From assembly GCA_964531675.1 (NCBI GenBank), contig CAZHFW010000007.1, positions 1 to 64,000 on the forward strand: a DNA stretch of 64,000 nucleotides, given 5' to 3'. Below the pieces are notes generated by a model. That model had not been told where the DNA came from and did not search any database. It saw nothing but the letters and a program-made list of their open reading frames with translations. This document shows, piece after piece, positions 27,374 through 35,172 of this stretch. How positions within the stretch are numbered: position 1 is the stretch's first letter; every line of letters begins with the position of its first letter. The DNA comes from CAZHFW01 sp964531675 (GTDB lineage: Bacteria; Planctomycetota; Phycisphaerae; Phycisphaerales; UBA1924). The translations under genes and the position numbers were made by a program.

Positions 27374-28141
27374 TCAGTGGCCGTTGGTGGTTCCGAAGAT
27401 GTCCGAGGCGCGGGTCGAGACCTTTTCGATGTGCCCGTCGTCCATCCTCGCGATGCGGTCGGCGAAGGAGAAAATGCGGTTGTCGTGGGTCACGATGACG
27501 AGGGTGCGTCCCTCGGCCAGCGCGACCTTTTTGAGCAGTTCCATGACCTTGCCGCCGGTCTCGTGGTCGAGCGCGGAGGTCGGTTCGTCGCAGACGATGA
27601 GCTTGGGCTCGTGGACCAGCGCGCGGGCGATGGCGACGCGCTGCTGCTGGCCGCCCGAAAGCTGAGAGGGAAGCGAGCGTCCACGCTCGCCGAGCCCGAC
27701 CAGCGCGAGCATGTCGGTCGCCTTGCGGATCGCCTTGGAGCGGGCCTCTCCCAGGATCATGAGCGGGACCGCGACGTTCTCGGCTGCGGTGAGCGTGGGC
27801 AGCAGGTTGAACTGCTGGAACACGAAACCGATGTTCTGTCCGCGGAGTCTGGTCTTCTCGCTGGCGCGGAGGCTGGAGAAGTCGATCCCGAAGACCGAGC
27901 ACTCGCCCTCGTCGCGGTCGAGGATGCCCGCGATCACGCTGATGAGCGTGGTCTTGCCGCAGCCCGAGGGGCCGACGAGCATGAAGAGCTCGCCGGCGCG
28001 GATGTCCATGTCCACGCCGCGGAGGGCGGTGACCTTGGTGGCGCCGGTCCCGTAAGACTTGGTGACGCCCTTGCAATGCACCGCGACCGTGCCGTTGCGG
28101 GCGGCTCCGGGCGAGGGCGGGGTTGAGATGGCGGTCGTCAT
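27374..28141 (-). CDS. ABC transporter ATP-binding protein, LolD/DevA type
   Basis: The 255-residue protein has Walker A LVGPSGCGKTTLI, the Q-loop in IGFVFQQFNLLPTLTAAENV, signature LSGGQQQRVAIARALVH, Walker B KLIVCDEPTSALD and the switch His in VIVTHD. The sequence around the Q-loop is typical of the MacB/LolD/DevA family working with FtsX-type permeases. It is the only ATPase in the locus, although three permeases are present, so it probably serves more than one of them. The C-terminus ends in TTNGH. It is followed by the adaptor gene after 44 bp. Confidence 0.95.
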   Translation of the reverse strand: MTTAISTPPSPGAARNGTVAVHCKGVTKSYGTGATKVTALRGVDMDIRAGELFMLVGPSGCGKTTLISVIAGILDRDEGECSVFGIDFSSLRASEKTRLRGQNIGFVFQQFNLLPTLTAAENVAVPLMILGEARSKAIRKATDMLALVGLGERGRSLPSQLSGGQQQRVAIARALVHEPKLIVCDEPTSALDHETGGKVMELLKKVALAEGRTLVIVTHDNRIFSFADRIARMDDGHIEKVSTRASDIFGTTNGH

Positions 28142-28175
28142 GACGGTCCTTTGTGAGCCGGGAAAGTCCCGGCGG

Positions 28176-29339
28176 TCAGTTCTTGAAGACGATGGCGGGT
28201 TCGAGCCTCATGACCCTGGCGATGCTGAGCAGGGCGGAGATGACGCAGATGACCAGAAGCGCCCCCGCGCCGATCGCGGGGATCTGCCAGGGCATCTTGA
28301 ACGCAAGATCGGTGGACTTGAGCGCGTGGCCCATGAGCGAGGTGATGCCCACACCGATCCCGTATCCCACGCCTCCGACCGTGAGCGTCTGGAGGATGAC
28401 CATGCGGATCAGCGTGAGGTTCGAGGTGCCCATGGCCTTGAGGGCGCCGAAGAACTTGAGGTTGTCGAGCGTGAAGTTGTAGAGCGTCTGGGCGGAGATG
28501 AGCACGCCCACCACGAATCCCAGCCCCACCGCGATCCCGAAGTTGATGAGGATCCCGGTCTTGTCCATGATGTAACCCGCGGTGACGCGCTGGAACTCGG
28601 CGTTGGTGCGGGCGACATATCCCGTCGCGTCGGTGATCCGGGCCGCGACTTCCGCGACGTCGATGCCGGGCTTGCACTTGACCATCACGAAGTTCATGAG
28701 CTTGCGCTCGCGCGGCGCGAACTTCAGCGCCCTGGAGTAAGTGGTGTAGAAGAGCGGATCCCAGAAGAAGCTCGGAGAGGCCTTGGCGCTGCCCACGACG
28801 ATGGCGTCCTGATCGTTGATCGCGATGCGATCGCCGATCTGGATCTCGCGGGGCGCCTCGCCCGGCTTGAGATCGCGCTTCATGACGAGCTTGGTCTTGC
28901 GGTCGTGCTCATTGACGATCACTGCTGCGTCGCGACGGAGGTCTTCCAGGGTGCCGTGGACCATCTCGGGCGGTCCCCCGATGAGGGTCGCGTCGTCGAT
29001 GCCGATGAGGATCGCGGTGGTGCGCGTCCCATCGGGGAGGCGGCACTTGAGCCAGCCCTTGTAGAGGGGGACCGCCCATTCCACGCCTTCGACGCCGCGG
29101 ACGCGCGCCAGAGCGGTGTCGGGCAGGGGCTTCTGGTCCTCGCTGAACTCCATCTGGGGGTCCATGACCCACAGATCGCCCGAGCCTGTGTCGCGGATGA
29201 ACGCGCCGGTCTGGTGGATCATGCCCGCGAAGATCGAGGCCTGCTGGGTGATGAGCAGCGCCGCGAATGACAAGCCCGCCACCAGCCCAAGGTACTTGAG
29301 CTTGTCGCCGAGGAGCATTTTGAGCGCGACGAAGTTCAT
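28176..29339 (-). CDS. FtsX-domain ABC transporter permease (paralogue 1, DevC-like)
   Basis: The 387-residue permease starts MNFVALKMLLGDKLKYLGL. It has one N-terminal membrane helix (LAFAALLITQQASIF-type), a large periplasmic MacB-like domain (about 45-255; RVRGVEGVEWAVPLYKG, LIGIDDATLIGGP) and three C-terminal helices with the FtsX core (FFGALKAMGTSNLTLIRMVILQ). It ends LEPAIVFKN. It has no fused ATPase, unlike MacB. It lies 34 bp before the ATPase gene and 7 bp after paralogue 2. These proteins usually export lipids, peptides or small molecules together with an adaptor. Confidence 0.93.
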   Translation of the reverse strand: MNFVALKMLLGDKLKYLGLVAGLSFAALLITQQASIFAGMIHQTGAFIRDTGSGDLWVMDPQMEFSEDQKPLPDTALARVRGVEGVEWAVPLYKGWLKCRLPDGTRTTAILIGIDDATLIGGPPEMVHGTLEDLRRDAAVIVNEHDRKTKLVMKRDLKPGEAPREIQIGDRIAINDQDAIVVGSAKASPSFFWDPLFYTTYSRALKFAPRERKLMNFVMVKCKPGIDVAEVAARITDATGYVARTNAEFQRVTAGYIMDKTGILINFGIAVGLGFVVGVLISAQTLYNFTLDNLKFFGALKAMGTSNLTLIRMVILQTLTVGGVGYGIGVGITSLMGHALKSTDLAFKMPWQIPAIGAGALLVICVISALLSIARVMRLEPAIVFKN

Positions 29340-29346
29340 CGTGTGA

Positions 29347-30498
29347 TCAACCCTTGAACACCACCGCGGGCTCGATGCGGAGCACGCGCGCCAGGCTGAG
29401 CAGGCCCGCGCCGAGGCAGCAGATCAGGATCGCAATCCCTCCCAGAATCGGGATCTGCCAGACCATGCGGAAGGCCAGGTCGCCTCCCGCCAGAACCTTC
29501 CCGCTGATCGAGGCGGCGCCCAGCCCGAGCCCGAGGCCGAGCACGCCGACGGTGCCGACCTGGAGCCCGACCATGCGCACGATGCGCCAGTTGCTGGCGC
29601 CCATCGCCTTCAGGGCTGCAAAGTGGCGGGCGTGCTCGAGCATGAACGTGTAGAGGAGCAGCGCCGAGACCAGGACGCCGATGACGAAGCCCAGCGCGAT
29701 GGTGATCCCGAAGTTCACCAGGATGCCCGTCTGGATCATGATGTACCACATCGTGACCTTGGCGAACTGGTCGCTCGTGTAGGCTGCCAGACCCGTGTCC
29801 TTGCGGATCTGCTCGGCGACCTTGTGCACGTCGGCGCCCGGCGCGAGCTTGGTGAGGACGAACTGAAGCTGCTTGCGTTGCGGCGGCGCGATGCGGAGCG
29901 CCCGCGTGTACGTCGTGTAGATCACGGGCTCCCAGAAGAACTCCGGGGACTTGCTGTAGACGCCCGCGACGACCATGTCGTGGTCATTGACGTCGATGCG
30001 GTCGCCCGCACGCAGGTCGCGGGTCTGTCCATCGATGGTGATCTGGAACTTCTTGCCGACGTCGGCCTGGTTGACCAGGATCGCGCGGTCGCGGCGGAGG
30101 TCCGCGAGCTGGCCTTCCTTCATCTCAGGGGGGCCGCCGACCAGGCTCGCGTCGTCGATTCCCACCACGCGGATCTGCTGGACCCGACCATCGGGCAAGC
30201 GCGCCGGCATGTAGCCCTTGAACATGGGCACCGCCCAGGCGACGCCTTCGATGGAGCGAACGCGCTGCAGCGCGGTGTCGACGATCTTCTTGGCGTCGTC
30301 GGTGTGATCGCTCTGGGGGTCCATGACCCACAGGTCGGCGCTGCCGGTGTCGCGGATCCACGCCGACATGCGCAGGACGTATCCGGTGAAGATCGAGGCC
30401 TGCTGGGTGACCAAGAGCGCGGCGAAGGCGAGCCCGGTCACCAGACCCAGGTACTTCAGGCGATCACCGACGAGCATCTTGAGGGCGACGAAGTTCAT
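29347..30498 (-). CDS. FtsX-domain ABC transporter permease (paralogue 2)
   Basis: The 383-residue paralogue shares the N-terminus MNFVALKMLVGDRLKYLGL and the C-terminus LRIEPAVVFKG with its two neighbours. Markers are SIEGVAWAVPMFKG, VVGIDDASLVGGPPEM and FAALKAMGASNWRIVRMVGLQ. Its ATG (30498-30496) overlaps the TGA of the upstream TetR gene (30497-30495) by 4 bp, so the two are translationally coupled. I discarded a much longer frame that runs into the TetR gene. Its periplasmic domain differs in composition from the other two, which may mean a different substrate or a heterodimer. Confidence 0.93.
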   Translation of the reverse strand: MNFVALKMLVGDRLKYLGLVTGLAFAALLVTQQASIFTGYVLRMSAWIRDTGSADLWVMDPQSDHTDDAKKIVDTALQRVRSIEGVAWAVPMFKGYMPARLPDGRVQQIRVVGIDDASLVGGPPEMKEGQLADLRRDRAILVNQADVGKKFQITIDGQTRDLRAGDRIDVNDHDMVVAGVYSKSPEFFWEPVIYTTYTRALRIAPPQRKQLQFVLTKLAPGADVHKVAEQIRKDTGLAAYTSDQFAKVTMWYIMIQTGILVNFGITIALGFVIGVLVSALLLYTFMLEHARHFAALKAMGASNWRIVRMVGLQVGTVGVLGLGLGLGAASISGKVLAGGDLAFRMVWQIPILGGIAILICCLGAGLLSLARVLRIEPAVVFKG

Positions 30499-31151
30499 GG
30501 GTTGAACTCCTTGGACGCAGCGGTCGTGAGCATGCCGCGGAGCAGGGCCTCGCAGATCGTGCGGGCGCGGCGTTCCAGGGAGCGCCAGGTGATCCAGGGG
30601 TCGTTGCCGTGGGTGATCTGGAGCGACGCGACGCCGTGCACGCCGGCCCAGAGGATCTGGGTGATCAGTTCCGCGTCGCGATACTCGGGCCTGAAGGCGC
30701 CGGAGGCGATGGCCTCCTTCACCGCGTGCTGGAGGAAGGCGTAGGCGTCCTGGCTCGGGTCGCCCATCTTGGCCAGGTCCTCGGGCGCGGGCTCGATCTC
30801 TTCGGGGTGCGGCGTGAGGAACATCAGGCGGTAGTGGTTGGGGTAGTCCACCGCGAAGCGGATGTACTGCATCCCGACGCGATAGATCCGCTGCACCGGA
30901 TCGGAGACCTTGGCCAAGCGGTTGAAGTGCTCGGCCAGCGCCGAGAAGTCCCGGCTGCACAGCTCGTGCATCAGGTCGGCCTTGTCCTTGAAGTGGGTGT
31001 AGAGGGCCGCGGGGGTGTACTCGACCGCCTCGGCGATCTTGCGCATCGAGACCGCCTCGTACCCTTCGCGCACGAACAGGTCACGGGCCGCCGCGAGGAT
31101 CTTCTCGCGGACCGCCTGCTGCTCGCGTGCTCGTCTGTCGCCTGAGGTCAT
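30495..31151 (-). CDS. TetR/AcrR family regulator (first)
   Basis: The 218-residue regulator has an N-terminal helix-turn-helix (ILAAARDLFVREGYEAVSMRKIAEAVEYTPAALYTHFKDKADLM), followed by a TetR C-terminal ligand/dimer domain with YIRFAVDYPNHYRLMFL and WAGVHGVASL. The gene is joined to permease 2 by an ATGA overlap and lies 136 bp after permease 3, with a palindromic candidate operator in between. It probably controls the permease 2/permease 1/ATPase/adaptor/channel part of the locus in response to the exported compound. No ribosome binding site is evident before its ATG. Confidence 0.93.
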   Translation of the reverse strand: MTSGDRRAREQQAVREKILAAARDLFVREGYEAVSMRKIAEAVEYTPAALYTHFKDKADLMHELCSRDFSALAEHFNRLAKVSDPVQRIYRVGMQYIRFAVDYPNHYRLMFLTPHPEEIEPAPEDLAKMGDPSQDAYAFLQHAVKEAIASGAFRPEYRDAELITQILWAGVHGVASLQITHGNDPWITWRSLERRARTICEALLRGMLTTAASKEFNP

Positions 31152-31170
31152 AACGGTGTTCCGGGAGTAA

Positions 31171-31191
31171 ACGGTGTTCAGTGAACACTGT
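31171..31191. promoter_or_regulatory. Palindromic candidate operator upstream of the first TetR gene
   Basis: GTGTTCA-g-TGAACAC (31174-31188) is a perfect palindrome; the pairing resumes two bases further out on each side. An extra half-site, ACGGTGTTC, occurs at 31153-31161, just ahead of the start codon. The size fits a TetR dimer site. A weak -10-like TTTACT (minus strand, 31166-31171) lies next to it. The assignment to this TetR is inferred from position. Confidence 0.6.
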
Positions 31192-31286
31192 TCGCTGAGT
31201 TTTCGCCGTTCGCCACTCCGGGGATGCGTCTTTCTGCCGATCTTCTTGTTTGGTTTGGATTTCGTTGTGGGTGTGTCTGCCGGTCG

Positions 31287-32468
31287 TCAGCCCTTGAAGA
31301 CGATCGCGGGCTCGAGCCTCATGACCTTGATGATGCTCAGGCAGGCCGACAGGAGGCAGATCACCGTGACCGCGGTGCCGGTGACCGCGAGGGTCTGCCA
31401 GAGGAGCCTGAAGGCCAGTTCGGAGCGTCCGGAGAGCTGGCCGAAGAGGGAGGCCAGGCCGACGCCCAGGCCGTAGCCGATCAGGCCGACCATGACGGAC
31501 TGGAGCAGGATCATGCGGAGCAGGCGCCAGTTGCTGGCGCCCATCGCCTTGAGGGCGCCGAACTGCTTGATGTTGTCGTGGGTGAAGTTGTAGAAGGTCT
31601 GGCCCGCGATCGCGGTGCCCACCAGGAATCCGAGCACGACCGCGATCCCGAAGTTGATGGGGATGCCGGTGTACTTCATGAAGTACGTGACGGTCTTCCA
31701 GGAGAACTCCGAGTTGGTGAACGCCGCCAGGCCCGTCTCACGCTTGATGCGGGCCGCCAGCTCCTTGGGGTCCACACCCGGCGCAGCCTTGGCCACGATG
31801 AAGGAGAGCAGCTTGCGTTCGCGGGGGGCGAACTGCACCGCGCGGGAATAGGTCGTGTAGATCACGGGCTGGGACTGGAACGTGCGCGACACCCGGCAGA
31901 TGCCCACGACCACCGCACGCTTGTCGTTGAGCTCCAGGGTTTCGCCGACTTTCAGCGGGATGGGCTTGGCCTTGGGATCGATCTTGCCGTCGGGCCCGGG
32001 CAGCGGCGGGCGGGCGAGCTTGCCGGTCGCGCCCGCTTCATCGACGATCACGCTCTCGGCGCGGCGCAGATCGGAGAGTTTTCCCTCCACCATGTAGGGC
32101 GGTCCGCCCACGAGCGTGGCGTCGTCCAGGCCGATCACGTTGCAGTTCTGGAACAGGCCGTTGGGAAGGCGGGCCCTGAGGATGCCCTTGTAGAGGGGCA
32201 CCGCCCATTGCACGCCTTCCACGCCGCGGGCCCGCAGGAGCATGGTGTCCTGCATGGGCTTGATGTCGTCGATGAACTGCACCTTCTCGTCCATGATCCA
32301 GACGTCAGGCAGTCCGGTGTCGGAGACGAAGCCGAAGGTGCGGGTCATCAGGCCGACGAAGATCGAGGCCTGCTGGGTGATCAGGAGCGACGCGAACGTC
32401 AGGCCCATGATGATGCCAAGGTACTTGGCCCGGTCGCCCATGAGCATCTTGAGTGCGACGAAGTTCAA
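31287..32468 (-). CDS. FtsX-domain ABC transporter permease (paralogue 3, TTG start)
   Basis: The 393-residue permease begins at TTG 32468. It is chosen because the encoded N-terminus (x-NFVALKMLMGDRAKYLG) aligns exactly with the ATG-started N-termini of the two paralogues and AAAGGA lies upstream. The TTG overlaps the TGA of the second TetR gene (TTGA). It carries GVEGVQWAVPLYKG, VIGLDDATLVGGPPYM and FGALKAMGASNWRLLRMILLQ, and ends LEPAIVFKG. The periplasmic domain has a Pro-rich insertion (LARPPLPGPDGK). It is separated from the other permeases by the first TetR gene and a putative operator, so it may be expressed independently. Confidence 0.92.
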   Translation of the reverse strand: MNFVALKMLMGDRAKYLGIIMGLTFASLLITQQASIFVGLMTRTFGFVSDTGLPDVWIMDEKVQFIDDIKPMQDTMLLRARGVEGVQWAVPLYKGILRARLPNGLFQNCNVIGLDDATLVGGPPYMVEGKLSDLRRAESVIVDEAGATGKLARPPLPGPDGKIDPKAKPIPLKVGETLELNDKRAVVVGICRVSRTFQSQPVIYTTYSRAVQFAPRERKLLSFIVAKAAPGVDPKELAARIKRETGLAAFTNSEFSWKTVTYFMKYTGIPINFGIAVVLGFLVGTAIAGQTFYNFTHDNIKQFGALKAMGASNWRLLRMILLQSVMVGLIGYGLGVGLASLFGQLSGRSELAFRLLWQTLAVTGTAVTVICLLSACLSIIKVMRLEPAIVFKG

Positions 32469-33148
32469 GCTTCGGTCCTTTCGGCTTGGGAACGCAGGGA
32501 GGCGATCCCCCCCAGCGAGAACCGGGTGATGTGATTCGCCAGCGCGTCGATGTCCGATGCCCCGAATCCCTGTTCGGGGATGATGTGACTGGCCGCCGCC
32601 CGGCAGTGCTTGTAGAACACGCACTGGCCGAGCACCGAACTGGCGCTCATGCGCACGCGCTCGTCGGTGGCCGCCGGTCCGAGCAGCTCGCGAATCACCT
32701 GCGAGAGCGCGTGGTACACCGGCCTGAAGAAGGTCTGGCAGATCATCTCGAGCGAGGGCGTGGGGTCGACCATCTCACGCATGACGAGTCGGGAGTGCCA
32801 CGCGGGGACTTTGTCGTCCAGCATGCGGGCCAGATGGCCTCGGATGAACTGGCCGAGGCGCTCCTCGGGGGGCAGGGACGTGTCCCGCAGGCGGGCGGGG
32901 GCCGATGCCTGGCTTTCCAGCGCGATGCCCGCGGCATAGGTCATGACCTCGCGATAGAGCCCCTCTTTGTCGCGGAAGTGGTAGTTGATCGCCGCGATGT
33001 TCGCCCCGGCCTTGGCACAGATCTCCCGGACCGTGGCGGCCCGGAAGCCTTGCTCGGCGAAGACCTGACCGGCCGCTTCCAGCACCCGCTGGCGGGTGTC
33101 CGCGGCGGGCTCCGTGCTGCCGAACTGTGCTGCGCCCGTCTCGGTCAC
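32465..33148 (-). CDS. TetR family regulator, CerR-type C-terminal domain (second)
   Basis: The 227-residue regulator starts at GTG 33148, with GGGAG 8 bases upstream. A TTG 39 bp further upstream is possible but would lie at or before the predicted transcription start. The HTH has RVLEAAGQVFAEQGFRAATVREICAKAGANIAAINYHFRDKEGLY, and the C-terminal domain has MREMVDPTPSLEMICQTFFRPVYHAL, the CerR/DUF1956 pattern. Its stop overlaps the TTG start of permease 3. The promoter contains a palindrome exactly between the -35 and -10 boxes, consistent with autorepression. It likely regulates permease 3. Confidence 0.92.
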   Translation of the reverse strand: MTETGAAQFGSTEPAADTRQRVLEAAGQVFAEQGFRAATVREICAKAGANIAAINYHFRDKEGLYREVMTYAAGIALESQASAPARLRDTSLPPEERLGQFIRGHLARMLDDKVPAWHSRLVMREMVDPTPSLEMICQTFFRPVYHALSQVIRELLGPAATDERVRMSASSVLGQCVFYKHCRAAASHIIPEQGFGASDIDALANHITRFSLGGIASLRSQAERTEA

Positions 33149-33190
33149 GCCAAAGGCTCCCAACGCCCGGACAAGCCCGGGTGTCAATCA

Positions 33191-33218
33191 ACAGTATCAA
33201 ACACACGTTTGAAGTCAA
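33191..33218 (-). promoter_or_regulatory. Promoter with operator in the spacer, second TetR gene
   Basis: On the minus strand the sequence reads TTGACT (33218-33213), a 16-base spacer, and TACTGT (33196-33191). The whole spacer is the perfect palindrome TCAAACGTGTGTTTGA (33197-33212). A TetR dimer bound there would block RNA polymerase directly. Transcription would start near 33184, giving a leader of about 35 bases before GTG 33148. Confidence 0.7.
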
Positions 33219-33412
33219 GGCTTCGGCATCCGACCGAGGGTCTGAAACGCCATAGGTGTCTATTGGAAAAGCAGTTAGGCGATCGTACGCCGCGCGAAAG
33301 GACCAGAGAGAGCTGGGAGTGCGGGCGACAGCCTCAAACGGGTGGGGGCTCGTCGCGATCGGGCGCGGGGCTCGGGCTATCGGGCCCGGATGGGCGTGAA
33401 GTCATTCCGCCT

Positions 33413-33766
33413 GTGACGGCTCTTCCGATCAGGGCCGACCGGTCCGGCGCGGTTCTCCACTTATCGAACGGCGACGACGTGACGCGCCCGGCGCGAGCGC
33501 CGATCCACTCCTCACGGATGCTCGCTGAAGACCTCCATCACCCCACCGCCTCGACCGAGCACTGGCTCGTGGACGCCCGCGGGCGTCTTCTGGTCGCGGG
33601 TGCTGCGGAGAAGCTTGATGAGTCTTCGCTCGCCCACGGGCGCACGCACGTCGAGCTGGGCTACGGCTACATCGAGCACGCGCCCATGACGCCCGACGCG
33701 CTGGACCGCGTCCTCAACGCGCTCGACGCGCGTTATCCGAACCTTCGCTGGTTCATGGACCGCTGA
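33413..33766 (+). CDS. Small hypothetical protein
   Basis: The protein has 117 residues if read from GTG 33413, where third-position GC rises to the level typical of genes here. ATG 33518 (82 residues) is the alternative. Neither has a clear ribosome binding site. The C-terminal half looks like a folded domain (TEHWLVDARGRLLVAGAAEKL, HVELGYGYIEHAPMTPDALDRVLNALDARYP). I recognise no family. It converges on the glycosyltransferase gene with 4 bp between stops. The upstream 33219-33412 contains no other feature I can identify. Confidence 0.5.
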   Translation: MTALPIRADRSGAVLHLSNGDDVTRPARAPIHSSRMLAEDLHHPTASTEHWLVDARGRLLVAGAAEKLDESSLAHGRTHVELGYGYIEHAPMTPDALDRVLNALDARYPNLRWFMDR

Positions 33767-33770
33767 AGCT

Positions 33771-34853
33771 TCAGCCTCGGGCAGCCAGCGCCCTCGATAA
33801 CACACGCTCCACCGCTTCCCAGACCGAGTCTTCCTCGATGCGGTCGATGCTGCAACGCTCGGGGTGGTCGTCGCTGACCTCGTCGATCGGCAGGGTCGGA
33901 TCCGCGCTGAGCTCGACCTCGGGGCCGGTGGGATGATGCGGGATCTTGGTCCAGCGGGCGTCGGTCGGTCCGAAGAGGCTGACCACCGGGACGCCCATCG
34001 CGGCAGCGATGTGGCGAGGCCCCGTGTCGTTGGTCACCATCAGCGAAGCGTGCTTCACGACGCCCTTGAGCGCCCCGAGGGTCATGCCCAGCGTGTGGAG
34101 TCCGACCACGCCGGCGCCCGCGCTGCTGGTGATCTTCTCCACAACCTCGCGCTCTGCCGGAGAGCCATTGACCAGGACCAGGAAGCCCTTGCGGTCGCGG
34201 AGTTTCTGCGCGAGCCTCGCGAAGCGCTCGGCGGGCCAGCGCTTGTCCTCACGATTGCCGCCCGGATTCAGCACGGCAAACGGCTTTCCGATGCAGCCCG
34301 CCTTGCTCAGAATGGCCTCCGCTTCGGCGGCCTGCTCGGGCGTGAGCCCGAGCGTCATGGGGAGCGTCTGTGTTGCGGCGCGGTCGGCAAGCAGGAGCTG
34401 GCGGGCGAGCCTGAGGTAGTAGTCGACCGCGGGGACGGGCGCGTGTCGGCCGTCGGGACGGCGCGGCGGGTCGATCATGTCGGTCAGGAGCAGCCCGCGG
34501 GCGTCGCGGTTGTACCCGATGCGGCGCGGAATCCCCGCGATGCGCGTGATCAGCGCGGTCGAGAAGGAGTTGGTCAGGAGCAGGGCGGTGTCGTAGCGCC
34601 GGGGGCGGAGCCTGGCCGCGACGAACTTGGGGCCGAGCACGCCGGTGGGTCGTTCGACGTGAAACTCATCGAGCAGGCCGGAGCCCGCGAGGATCTGATC
34701 GATCCCGGGACGCACCAGGCCTCCGATGAAGATTCCCGGGAATGCCGCACGGATCTCGCGGAGGGTCGGCGTGGCCATGACCGCGTCGCCAACCCAGCTC
34801 GGGAGGACGATCAGCAGGCGCAGCGGGCGGGGCTGGTTGGAATCCTTGGCCAT
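33771..34853 (-). CDS. waaF: Glycosyltransferase family 9, lipopolysaccharide heptosyltransferase II-like
   Basis: The 360-residue GT9 enzyme transfers heptose onto the LPS inner core at the cytoplasmic face. Landmarks are LLIVLPSWVGDAVMATPTLREIRAAFP near the N-terminus, the middle segment FAVLNPGGNREDKRWPAERFARLA, and the donor-binding block LMVTNDTGPRHIAAAMGVPVVSLFGPTDARW, all typical of WaaF. It runs in a minus-strand set with a small unknown gene and a GmhB-like phosphatase, supporting ADP-heptose use. The exact acceptor cannot be told from sequence. Confidence 0.9.
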   Translation of the reverse strand: MAKDSNQPRPLRLLIVLPSWVGDAVMATPTLREIRAAFPGIFIGGLVRPGIDQILAGSGLLDEFHVERPTGVLGPKFVAARLRPRRYDTALLLTNSFSTALITRIAGIPRRIGYNRDARGLLLTDMIDPPRRPDGRHAPVPAVDYYLRLARQLLLADRAATQTLPMTLGLTPEQAAEAEAILSKAGCIGKPFAVLNPGGNREDKRWPAERFARLAQKLRDRKGFLVLVNGSPAEREVVEKITSSAGAGVVGLHTLGMTLGALKGVVKHASLMVTNDTGPRHIAAAMGVPVVSLFGPTDARWTKIPHHPTGPEVELSADPTLPIDEVSDDHPERCSIDRIEEDSVWEAVERVLSRALAARG

Positions 34854-34856
34854 GCG

Positions 34857-35153
34857 TCAGAGCAGCTCGTCGGAGTTTTCGGGAGGGCGGCCCCAGAGGT
34901 TTTCGCCCGGATGTTTGCCGGCGAACCAGTGATCGGTGACGCGGCGGAGTTCGGCAGCAAACCCGAGCGCCGCGATGCGGTCGGCGGCCAGCGTGACCGT
35001 CACGCTTTGGTCGTCCGCGGTGATGGAATCAAGCCTGACACCCGTGCGTTCGGCGATCGACTCGGCTGCGGCGATGACCGTGCTGCGGACCTTCTGGTCG
35101 TGCAGGGGCTGGCCTTCCAGGGCGCGGAGTCGGACCGTCGAATGCTCCATCAT
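34857..35153 (-). CDS. Small hypothetical protein between waaF-like and gmhB-like genes
   Basis: The 98-residue product starts at one of two adjacent ATG codons (35153 or 35150); the longer open frame upstream is a shadow of the phosphatase gene. An amphipathic helix is followed by DSITADDQSVTVTLAADRIAALGFAAELRRVTDHWFAGKHPG, suggesting a small alpha/beta domain. Only 3 bp separate it from the waaF-like gene and 19 bp from the phosphatase gene, so it is probably in one operon with both. The family is not recognised. Confidence 0.65.
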   Translation of the reverse strand: MMEHSTVRLRALEGQPLHDQKVRSTVIAAAESIAERTGVRLDSITADDQSVTVTLAADRIAALGFAAELRRVTDHWFAGKHPGENLWGRPPENSDELL

Positions 35154-35172
35154 CGGAGTGTAGGGGATCGCC

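Noticed and set aside
28176..30498. MacB as the identity of the permeases.
   Set aside because: MacB has an ATPase fused to its N-terminus. Here the permeases start directly with the membrane helix and the ATPase is a separate gene, matching DevBCA-type exporters.
32453..33412. A long plus-strand frame across the second TetR gene running into the small hypothetical gene.
   Set aside because: The part opposite TetR is a shadow. Third-position GC only becomes gene-like near 33413.
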